Shown here: one piece after another, positions 6,480 to 11,589 of the stretch | Layout: each line of letters opens with the position of its first letter | Position numbering within the stretch: position 1 is the stretch's first letter | Source: Polaromonas sp. | Lineage (GTDB): Bacteria; Pseudomonadota; Gammaproteobacteria; Burkholderiales; Burkholderiaceae_C | Length of the DNA: 11,589 nucleotides | Reading direction: 5' to 3' | Assembly (NCBI GenBank): GCA_013205645.1 | Contig: JABMMH010000112.1 | Location: 1 to 11,589, forward strand | Made by a program: the position numbers and the translations under genes | Notes under the pieces: model-generated | The model's database searches: none | What the model saw: only the letters and a program-made list of their open reading frames with translations | Told to the model about the DNA's origin: nothing

Positions 6480-6878
6480 GTTTCCTGAGCTGTCTGCAAA
6501 ACGGCCACGCAGATAAGCCACAATTTTGTCGGAGTCGTAAAGCCACTGGCTGCTGCCAGCAGCGTCTGTGATCTTCAGACAAGGGACTTTGGCAAGTCCG
6601 CCGCCTTGCTGAAGCGCTTGCCGGTCGCTCCCTTGGGGTTGCGCGTCGATGCGTTGAATTGGCAGCGTCAAGCGGTGCATTTCTTGCCGAACTTTCATGC
6701 AAAAAGGGCAGGTCTTGTAGTGGTAAAGCGCCAAGCGCTCACACTGCTTGTCGACGATGGTTTGCGCGGCCTGTGCGCGCACCAGCCCAGCGGGCCGGCT
6801 CAAGCGTTCTTTGATCAAGATGACCGGGCCGAGGACCACGCGCAGGGTTTTGAAAAAGGAGCGGATTAAAAATTTCAT
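6465..6878 (-). CDS. Glutaredoxin-like (thioredoxin-fold) protein with hydrophobic N-terminal segment
   Basis: A 137-residue protein with a thioredoxin fold of the glutaredoxin/GST N-terminal type. The redox motif is CPFC at residues 57-60 in ALYHYKTCPFCMKVRQEM. The loop KVPCL holds the cis-proline (Pro99), and WLYDSDKIVAYLRGRF supplies the glutathione-binding SD pair seen in the GRX/GST fold. Ahead of it lies a region of about 45 residues starting with basic residues and a hydrophobic stretch (VVLGPVILI, 14-22). This could tether it to the membrane but is short for a transmembrane helix. It probably reduces disulfides or glutathione mixed disulfides; partners are unknown. ATG 6878 lacks a clear ribosome-binding site but gives the N-terminus I recognise from related betaproteobacterial proteins. 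It is convergent with the thioesterase, overlapping by 15 bases. Confidence 0.85.
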   Translation of the reverse strand: MKFLIRSFFKTLRVVLGPVILIKERLSRPAGLVRAQAAQTIVDKQCERLALYHYKTCPFCMKVRQEMHRLTLPIQRIDAQPQGSDRQALQQGGGLAKVPCLKITDAAGSSQWLYDSDKIVAYLRGRFADSSGNSVKT

Positions 6879-6918
6879 GTGTGATGTTAATCGGAAGGAC
6901 GCCGCCTTCCGAGGGTCT

Positions 6919-7506
6919 TCATTTGATTTTTGGAACGCGTCCCATCAGATAAAACTCCGCATTCGGCTGCATGTTGCTAAAGCTCGCGATTCGGTTCGAG
7001 AGGCCAAAAAACGCTGTGATGGCGGCAATATCCCAAGCATCTTCGTCGGTGAATCCTTGTGCGTGCAGTGCCTCGAAGTCGGTATCTGTTATTTCGTGCG
7101 AACGCTCGCAGACTTTCATCGCAAAGTCGAGCATGGCTTGTTGGCGCGGGCTGATGTCGGCCTTGCGGTAGTTCACGGCGACTTGGTCGGCCAACAGCGG
7201 TTTTTTTTCATGAATCCGCAGGATCGCGCCGTGCGCCACCACGCAATACAAGCAGTGGTTCGCCGCACTGGTGGTGGTCACGATCATCTCCCGGTCGCCC
7301 TTAGTGAGCGAGCCGGTCGGGTTCCCCCCTTCCTCTTTGATCATCAGGGCATCGTGGTACGCGAAGAAGGCGCGCCATTCGGCTGGGCGCCGCGCCAGCA
7401 GCAGAAAGACGGTGGGTACGAAACCGGCCTTATCCTGTACGGCCAAGATTTTGAGCCGAATGTCTTCCGGTAAGTCTTGCAGTTCAGGCAGTGGAAAGCG
7501 GTTCAT
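6919..7506 (-). CDS. Peroxidase-related AhpD-fold protein (carboxymuconolactone decarboxylase superfamily)
   Basis: A 195-residue, all-helical AhpD-like protein. The redox centre HCLYCVVAHG has Cys85 and Cys88 in a CxxC with His92 four residues on. Glu73 sits twelve residues before the first cysteine. This is the spacing of the proton-relay residues of Mycobacterium tuberculosis AhpD (Glu118, Cys130, Cys133, His137). The relay histidine within that CxxC (His132) is a tyrosine here, as is usual in the "uncharacterised peroxidase-related" subfamily. Likely role: thiol-dependent peroxide or hydroperoxide reduction, unproven. Start 7506 is backed by GGAG eight bases upstream. It is divergent from the PcaC-like gene across 122 bases and follows on the same strand 40 bases upstream of the glutaredoxin-like gene, which could be a thiol partner. 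Confidence 0.88.
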   Translation of the reverse strand: MNRFPLPELQDLPEDIRLKILAVQDKAGFVPTVFLLLARRPAEWRAFFAYHDALMIKEEGGNPTGSLTKGDREMIVTTTSAANHCLYCVVAHGAILRIHEKKPLLADQVAVNYRKADISPRQQAMLDFAMKVCERSHEITDTDFEALHAQGFTDEDAWDIAAITAFFGLSNRIASFSNMQPNAEFYLMGRVPKIK

Positions 7507-7628
7507 GTGAGCATCTCCAGTTTGATTGATGACGCACTATCGCACAGGTTAAAACCAGAAGCGGCTGCCGCCCGCTCGGTCTGCAAGGCCAGCCGTTATG
7601 CTGTGAGTTTTATGCAGGAACGACCCAC

Positions 7629-8015
7629 ATGAACGCAAGCGACAGCAACTTTGACAAAGGCTTGATCACCCGTAAAAAGGTGATGGGCGAAGATTTCGTG
7701 GCCAAAGCGCTGGGCGGTGCGACGGATTTCACGCAGCCAATGCAAGAGCACATCACGGCCAAAGCTTGGGGCGATGTCTGGCAGCGGCCAGGGCTGGACC
7801 TCAAAACCCGCAGTTTGATCACCGTCGCTATGCTGACGGCCATGGGCAAGCAGCACGAGCTGAAAGGCCATGTGCGCGGCGCCCTCAACAACGGCGTGAC
7901 GCCCGCTGAACTTCAGGAAGTCTTGCTGCAAGCCGCCGTGTATTGCGGCGTGCCCACGGCGGTGGATGCGTTTCGCAGCGCGGCTGAAGTCGTCGACGGA
8001 CCGAAAGCTGGCTGA
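7629..8015 (+). CDS. Carboxymuconolactone decarboxylase family protein (PcaC-like)
   Basis: A 128-residue, single-domain protein similar to PcaC, the 4-carboxymuconolactone decarboxylase of the protocatechuate branch of the beta-ketoadipate pathway. Typical features are an N-terminal KVMGEDFV segment, AWGDVWQRPGLDLKTRSLITVAMLTAMG (47-74), the helix around KQHELKGHVRGALNNGVTPAELQEVLLQ, and AVYCGVPTAVDAF (107-119). The CxxC of AhpD peroxidases is absent, separating it from the divergent neighbour. Length is that of PcaC. AGGA lies nine bases before the ATG. No other pca gene accompanies it; the CoA-transferase downstream looks like SCOT rather than PcaIJ. It may therefore be a paralogue with another role. 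It ends four bases before the convergent ion-channel relic. Confidence 0.87.
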   Translation: MNASDSNFDKGLITRKKVMGEDFVAKALGGATDFTQPMQEHITAKAWGDVWQRPGLDLKTRSLITVAMLTAMGKQHELKGHVRGALNNGVTPAELQEVLLQAAVYCGVPTAVDAFRSAAEVVDGPKAG

Positions 8016-8019
8016 AGCA

Positions 8020-8393
8020 TCAGTCCTTGGCGCTGTCGCGACTCGCCCAAACCGTTTGTTGGAGGCGGTGCAGGGCTGCGACTTCAGCGCGCAGGGCGCG
8101 AATTTCATTCATCAGTTCACGCTCAATGCCCCGCTCTTCTTTGCCCACAAAGATGGCGGCAACCGATGCCGTCACCAGTGACAACACTGCCAGACCCCGC
8201 AGCGCCACCAGTACCGCAAAAGTTCTGGAGGCATGGGTGCTGGGCACGATGTCCTCGTAACCCACGGTAGCTGCCTTGGTGAAGGCCAGCCAAAAGCTGA
8301 CGCCGCCCAGCAGCAATATCTTCAGCGACAGGCCTAGGGAATAGAGCAAGCCCCGGCGTGTGATGAACTGAAAACGCCATTTTTTTAACGCAT
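8020..8393 (-). pseudogene. Degraded two-transmembrane potassium-channel-like protein
   Basis: An open frame up to 8349 (109 residues from a TTG) contains a pore segment WLAFTKAATVGYEDIVPST. The second membrane helix follows (FAVLVALRGLAVLSLVTASVAAIFV), then a charged C-terminal helix (GKEERGIERELMNEIRALRAEVAAL), as in small two-helix ion channels. Three things look wrong. The selectivity filter reads TVGYED instead of TVGYGD. The first helix (SLGLSLKILLLGGVSF) runs straight into the pore helix, with the extracellular turret missing. And no ATG is in frame. An ATG at 8393 would give MRLKKWRFQF in frame if one T had been lost just before the A7 run (8380-8386 on the plus strand). I read it as a decaying gene; a short TTG-initiated protein remains possible. 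Confidence 0.68.
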
Positions 8394-8431
8394 GGATTGA
8401 CTACAGAACGGGCAATGGGTTTTTTCTCGGC

Positions 8432-8986
8432 TCAGCCGGCCAACAATTTATGCACCAAATCTGCCGTGGTGGAGGCCTTGTATTTGCGCATCAGCCGCGC
8501 CCGATAAACCTCTACCGTTCGGTGGCTGATCGCCAGCGCACGGCCAATTTCTTTCGATGTCAGGCCGCCCATCAAATGCGCGGCCACTTCGCGTTCGCGG
8601 GCGGTGAGTTCGGCGGTCACCGGGCGCCGTGAACTGAGGTCTTCAAAAGTCCAGATGCCGGCTTCGTGCGGTGCATCGCGGTTCAGCGTGCGGCCAGTCA
8701 CATGGCACCAAAACCGCTCGTCTTGAAAGCGGCCACCCATGCGTTTCATGATGCGGTCATCGGCATAGACGCCGTTGGCATTCAAGATCGGAATCAGCCG
8801 CGCGCCGATGCGTTCGTACTCGGCGGCGCTCGGGTAAAGCACCTTGAAGGACTGGCCTACCAATTGATCGCGTGCCGCACCAAACATCTCGCAGACGTGC
8901 TGATTGCAGTCGACGATGGCGCGGTTTCGGGACAACACCAAGCCCACCGGTGCCAAGTCGAAAGCCAGTTGGTAATCCACGTCCAT
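8432..8986 (-). CDS. PAS domain-containing LuxR-family transcriptional regulator
   Basis: A 184-residue one-component regulator. Residues 4-115 form a PAS sensor domain (DLAPVGLVLSRNRAIVDCNQ, FGAARDQLVGQSFKVLYPS, and the closing strand GIWTFEDLSSRR). Residues 123-180 form a LuxR/NarL-type helix-turn-helix (LTAREREVAAHLMGGLTSKE, IGRALAISHRTVEVYRARLM). There is no phosphoreceiver domain, so control should be by ligand or cofactor binding to the PAS domain rather than by a kinase. The start at 8986 has AAGG eight bases upstream. It is divergent from scoA across 78 bases that contain a perfect 22-base inverted repeat, strongly suggesting that it controls scoAB and perhaps itself. The ligand is not evident; an acyl-CoA or ketoacid signal would be a guess. 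Confidence 0.9.
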   Translation of the reverse strand: MDVDYQLAFDLAPVGLVLSRNRAIVDCNQHVCEMFGAARDQLVGQSFKVLYPSAAEYERIGARLIPILNANGVYADDRIMKRMGGRFQDERFWCHVTGRTLNRDAPHEAGIWTFEDLSSRRPVTAELTAREREVAAHLMGGLTSKEIGRALAISHRTVEVYRARLMRKYKASTTADLVHKLLAG

Positions 8987-9006
8987 GGGGCAAACCTTTA
9001 GGGAAA

Positions 9007-9028
9007 ACTACGTAATGCGTTACGTAGT
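9007..9028. promoter_or_regulatory. Perfect 9-4-9 inverted repeat, probable LuxR-type operator
   Basis: Arms ACTACGTAA (9007-9015) and TTACGTAGT (9020-9028) are exact reverse complements separated by TGCG. The site lies between the divergent PAS-LuxR gene and scoA, 20 bases from the former's start codon and 36 from the latter's. LuxR/NarL-type regulators bind as dimers to inverted repeats of about this size. Arms this long and perfect are very unlikely by chance in a 78-base gap. Confidence 0.75.
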
Positions 9029-9054
9029 ATCTTAGTGGCTCTGCAGATTCAACC

Positions 9055-9058
9055 GGAG
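9055..9058 (+). promoter_or_regulatory. Ribosome-binding site that fixes the scoA start at a TTG codon
   Basis: GGAG is placed six bases before TTG (9065). The alternative in-frame GTG at 9035 has no ribosome-binding site and would add ten residues unlike the family. Confidence 0.65.
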
Positions 9059-9064
9059 ACCCTT

Positions 9065-9784
9065 TTGAACAAAATTTTTCCCTCCGCCGAAGCCGCTCTG
9101 AAGGGCGTCGTCAAGGACGGCCAGCTCATGGCGGTCGGTGGTTTTGGCCTGTGCGGCATTCCTGAAGCGCTGATCGAGGCGCTCAAACAAAGCCAGGTTA
9201 AAAACCTCACCGTGATCTCCAACAACGCAGGCGTTGACGGCTTTGGCCTCGGCAAATTGTTAGAGACGCGGCAGATCAAAAAAATGATTTCGAGCTACGT
9301 CGGTGAGAACAAAGAGTTCGAGCGCCAGTTCCTCGCTGGTGAGTTGGAACTTGAGTTCACACCGCAAGGCACGCTGGCTGAAAAACTGCGCGCAGGCGGT
9401 GCCGGCATCCCGGCGTTTTTCACCAAAACCGGTGTTGGTACCTTGGTCGCTGAAGGCAAAGAGCTGCGCGAGTTCGATGGCGACAACTACATCATGGAAC
9501 GCTCCTTGGTTCCCGATGTCTCGTTCGTCAAAGCGCAGACTGCAGACAAGTCGGGCAACCTGCGCTTTCGACTGACGGCCCGCAACTTCAACCCGGCTGT
9601 GGCCATGGCTGGCAAGCTGTGCATTGTCGAGGTCGAGGAGATCGTCGAGCTGGGCGAACTGGCCCCTGATGACATTCATTTGTCAGGCATTTACGTGCAC
9701 CGCATCGTGCTCAATGCCAGCCCTGAAAAGCGCATTGAAAAACGCACGGTGACCGTGCCGACCAGTAACCCAATAGGAGCCTGA
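9065..9784 (+). CDS. scoA: Succinyl-CoA:3-ketoacid CoA-transferase subunit A
   Basis: Subunit A of a heteromeric class I CoA-transferase that moves CoA from succinyl-CoA to acetoacetate or similar 3-ketoacids. The 239-residue protein from the TTG reads MNKIFPSAEAAL, then the CoA-binding glycine-rich motif AVGGFGLCGIPEALIEAL (residues about 24-41) and NNAGVDGFGLGKLL. Next come SSYVGENKEFERQFLAGELELEFTPQGTLAEKLRAGGAGIPAFFT (written here only to show the order of motifs) and a C-terminal NASPEKRIEKRTV. GFGLCGIPE is characteristic of SCOT rather than of PcaI or AtoD proteins. Length is normal. The start rests on a GGAG site at 9055. scoB follows after one base, its ribosome-binding site lying within the last codons of this gene, indicating translational coupling. 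The divergent PAS-LuxR gene is the likely regulator. Confidence 0.93.
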   Translation: MNKIFPSAEAALKGVVKDGQLMAVGGFGLCGIPEALIEALKQSQVKNLTVISNNAGVDGFGLGKLLETRQIKKMISSYVGENKEFERQFLAGELELEFTPQGTLAEKLRAGGAGIPAFFTKTGVGTLVAEGKELREFDGDNYIMERSLVPDVSFVKAQTADKSGNLRFRLTARNFNPAVAMAGKLCIVEVEEIVELGELAPDDIHLSGIYVHRIVLNASPEKRIEKRTVTVPTSNPIGA

Positions 9785-9785
9785 C

Positions 9786-10424
9786 ATGGCGTGGAATCAA
9801 GACCAAATGGCAGCCCGTGCGGCCCAAGAACTCGAAGACGGTTTTTATGTCAATCTCGGCATCGGCATTCCGACGCTGGTGGCCAACTTTGTGCCCGCAG
9901 ACATGGAAGTCTGGCTGCAATCTGAAAACGGCATGCTCGGCATCGGGGCTTTTCCGACCGAAGACCAAGTCGACGCCGACGTCATCAACGCCAGCAAGCA
10001 AACGGTGACCACGATCGCGGGTTCGTCGATCTTCGGCAGCCACGACAGCTTTGCCATGATCCGTGGCGGCAAGATCAACCTGTCCATCCTCGGCGCCATG
10101 CAGGTCAGCGAGCAGGGTGACTTGGCGAACTGGATGATCCCCGGCAAGATGGTCAAAGGCATGGGTGGCGCGATGGATTTGGTGGCCGGCGTCAAACGCG
10201 TGATCGTGCTGATGGAGCACGTCGCCAAAAAGAAAGACGGCACCGAAGATCTGAAGATCTTGAGCCAATGCAGCTTGCCGCTGACAGGTGTGGGTGTGGT
10301 CGATCGCATCATCACTGATCTGGCCGTCATGGACGTCACACCGCAAGGCTTGAAAGTTGTTGAGATGGCGCCCGGCGTGACGTTGGAATTGCTGCAGTCG
10401 AAGACGGGTGTGGCGCTGATTTGA
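9786..10424 (+). CDS. scoB: Succinyl-CoA:3-ketoacid CoA-transferase subunit B
   Basis: Catalytic subunit of the CoA-transferase, a 212-residue protein. The active-site glutamate is Glu47 in LQSENGMLGIG, which forms the glutamyl-CoA thioester intermediate. Other family landmarks are FYVNLGIGIPTLVANFVP (20-37), FAMIRGGKINLSILGAMQVS, the glycine-rich MIPGKMVKGMGGAMDLV, and CSLPLTGVGVVDRIITDLAV. AGGAG lies six bases before the ATG, inside the end of scoA, from which it is separated by one base. It completes a two-gene operon with scoA. 3-Oxoadipate CoA-transferase (PcaJ) is the main alternative given a PcaC-like gene 1.8 kb away, but subunit A points to SCOT. No clear terminator follows. Confidence 0.93.
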   Translation: MAWNQDQMAARAAQELEDGFYVNLGIGIPTLVANFVPADMEVWLQSENGMLGIGAFPTEDQVDADVINASKQTVTTIAGSSIFGSHDSFAMIRGGKINLSILGAMQVSEQGDLANWMIPGKMVKGMGGAMDLVAGVKRVIVLMEHVAKKKDGTEDLKILSQCSLPLTGVGVVDRIITDLAVMDVTPQGLKVVEMAPGVTLELLQSKTGVALI

Positions 10425-10441
10425 GTTGACTTGTCAGTCGC

Positions 10442-10987
10442 TCAAGCTGTGGACAAAGTCGAGGCCAAGAAGTTGATCAACCCCGATACACGGTGTGGGA
10501 TGTAGCGGTTGCTCGGCAGCACGGCATAAATCCCGAGCGGCGCGGGTTCGTAGTCCTGCAATACGGTCACTACACTGCCATTGTCCAAATAAGAGTAGGC
10601 TAAACAGGCGTGCTGCGCCAAATCGTGTGGATGTGTTGGGTGGCTTTGCTGTGCCAATTATTGGGGCGAGGCTACGGTTAGCAGGCGTGTCTCACCCAGC
10701 TTGCGCACGATGTCGGCGGGTTCTAAGCGACTGATGACGCGAATGGACAAGTCAATGCCTTCTTTAATCAGCTTGCTGCGGCGGTCTGTGAGGTCCATCA
10801 CGAGTTCGATGTCTGAATGGGTCTCTGCGAATTAAAGCAGTGCAGGCATGAGGCGTTGCAGCCCGAAACGCAAAGGCATGACCAGCCGAATGCGGCCTCT
10901 AAGGTCGGTCTTTTCTTCAAACAGACTTGATTCAGCGGCGTCCACCATGTTCAGAATGACGCGGCACTTCTCCAGATAAGCTGAAAG
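10442..10987 (-). pseudogene. LysR-family transcriptional regulator remnant
   Basis: One continuous minus-strand frame shows a LysR linker and substrate-binding domain but no N-terminal helix-turn-helix. It opens with AYLEKCRVILNMVDAAESSL, then GRIRLVMPLRFGLQRLMPALL, a TAA stop (10832-10834), and FAETHSDIELVMDLTDRR. LSIRVISRLEPADIVRKLGE follows, then LLTVASPQ and a second TAA (10658-10660, where a tyrosine is usual). The frame continues with LAQQSHPTHPHDL and CLAYSYLDNG. The next stretch joins directly to VLQDYEPAPLGIYAVLPSNR, so about 50 residues of the effector domain appear deleted in frame. It ends with a natural stop at 10442. The N-terminus is replaced at about 10987 by the IS6 transposase fragment. 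It cannot make a functional regulator. Confidence 0.87.
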
Positions 10988-11558
10988 GTGTTCCGCAAGC
11001 ACAAGCTCACGGTGAGCGGCAGCTGGCGCATGGACGAGACTTACATCAAGGTCAAGGGTGTCTGGAAATAGCTGTGCCGCGCGGTGGACAAGGAGGAAAA
11101 GACGGTCGACTTCCTGTTGACGGCCAGGCGCTACAAGGCCGCAGCCCTGCGGTTCTTTGAAAAAGCCATGAAGGCTAGCGGTGCTCCCGAGAAGGTCACG
11201 ATGGACAAGAACAGAGCCAATAAAGCTGCCATGAATGATATCAATGGCAGAGGCGAAACGTCGATCATCGTCAGGCAAGTCAAGTACCTGAACAATATCG
11301 TGGAGCAGGACCATCGGGCCATCAAGCGGGTCACCAGGCCAATGCTCAACTTCAAGTCATTTCGGGCCGCCAGAAATGTCCTGGCCGGCATTGAACTCAT
11401 GCACATGATCCGCAAAGGCCAGCTCCTGCTGGAAGGTAGTACCGAGCTGTCGTTTGCCGACCAGTTTTATGCACTGGCATGAAAAATCCGTCCAATTTGA
11501 GAAACTGGCATCCGTTCATGCGCCAAGCACGTTCATCAGCCAGCAACGCGACAGAGCC
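10988..11558 (+). mobile_element. 5'-truncated IS6-family insertion sequence
   Basis: The plus strand from 10988 to 11482 reads as the C-terminal two thirds of an IS6/IS26-type DDE transposase. The catalytic Asp is in WRMDETYIKVKG, the second in VTMDKNRANKAAM, and the Glu in NNIVEQDHRAIKRVTRP. It ends with FKSFRAARNVLAGIELMHMI. A TAG at 11069-11071 interrupts the frame where a tyrosine is expected (WK*LCRAVDK). The helix-turn-helix region and the left end are missing, replaced by the LysR remnant. A plausible right terminal repeat ends at 11558. A 132-residue open frame (11084-11482) survives after the stop but lacks the first catalytic Asp, so no active transposase is expected. Length is about 165 residues against 230-240 for the family. 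Confidence 0.88.
11545..11558 (-). repeat. Putative right terminal inverted repeat of the IS6 remnant
   Basis: Read inwards from 11558 on the minus strand the sequence is GGCTCTGTCGCGTT, resembling the terminal GGCTCTGTTGCAAA of IS6100 at 10 of 14 positions. It lies 76 bases after the transposase stop, a distance usual for this family. The matching left end is not in the window, so the boundary is inferred. Confidence 0.5.
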
Positions 11559-11589
11559 CAGTCAAAGCCGTTACGCAAATCCAATAACG

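Noticed and set aside
6748..7473. Plus-strand open frame of 241 codons
   Set aside because: It is antisense to both the glutaredoxin-like and peroxidase-related genes, crosses their boundary and has no domain or ribosome-binding site.
9711..10346. Minus-strand open frame of 211 codons
   Set aside because: Histidine- and aspartate-rich shadow of scoB; the scoB reading has the catalytic SENG motif.
9065..10424. PcaIJ (3-oxoadipate CoA-transferase) identity, suggested by the PcaC-like gene
   Set aside because: GFGLCGIPE and the rest of subunit A fit SCOT better, and no other protocatechuate genes are present; kept only as an alternative.
10424..10447. Terminator after scoB (TTGAG ... CTCAA with inner TGAC/GTCA)
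   Set aside because: The arms are short, the inner pairing is offset, and no T-run follows.
1..11589. CRISPR arrays, tRNA or rRNA genes, prophage, toxin-antitoxin or defence systems
   Set aside because: Read for on both strands by eye; no regularly spaced repeats, RNA-gene signatures or matching protein families were seen.

Overview
The window looks like chromosomal DNA from a betaproteobacterium, most likely a member of the Comamonadaceae (Polaromonas/Rhodoferax/Acidovorax relatives). This rests on my recognition of protein sequence style (GrpE, the short glutaredoxin-like protein, the PAS-LuxR regulator, the CoA-transferase pair), not on a database search. Most of it is ordinary heat-shock and carbon-metabolism housekeeping. 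The notable theme is decay: a GntR regulator, a small ion channel, a LysR regulator and an IS6-type transposase are all broken, while the enzymes beside them are intact.

Layout. Positions 1-1392 (all minus strand) hold the start of dnaK, complete grpE with a near-consensus sigma-32 promoter, and an HxlR-type winged-helix regulator upstream of it. An AT-rich gap follows. At 1600-2241 lies a degraded FadR-type GntR regulator (minus), divergent from garL and garR (2378-4095, plus), which convert 5-dehydro-4-deoxy-glucarate-type substrates to pyruvate and tartronate semialdehyde and then to glycerate. A palindrome TTGTCGACA in the divergent gap may be the orphaned operator of the dead regulator. 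A terminator-like hairpin closes garR.

Positions 4130-5815 (minus) encode electron-transfer flavoprotein:ubiquinone oxidoreductase, divergent from a hot-dog acyl-CoA thioesterase (6051-6479), whose 3' end overlaps that of a glutaredoxin-like protein (6465-6878, minus). Two AhpD-fold genes follow back to back: a peroxidase-related protein (6919-7506, minus) and a PcaC-like carboxymuconolactone decarboxylase family protein (7629-8015, plus). A damaged two-helix potassium-channel relic (8020-8393, minus) lies next.

At 8432-8986 (minus) a PAS-LuxR regulator is divergent from scoA and scoB (9065-10424, plus), a succinyl-CoA:3-ketoacid CoA-transferase. The short gap contains a perfect 9-4-9 inverted repeat that is the best candidate for the regulator's binding site. 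The right edge is debris: a LysR pseudogene (minus) abutting a 5'-truncated IS6-family transposase that ends in a plausible right terminal repeat.

Functionally, ETF-QO, the thioesterase and SCOT suggest fatty-acid/ketone-body/branched-chain acyl-CoA use, and garLR suggests use of aldarate or glyoxylate-derived C3 units. I did not find a clearly new multi-gene system; the most testable novelties are the PAS-LuxR/palindrome/scoAB unit, the orphaned garLR operator and the ion-channel relic with an altered selectivity filter.
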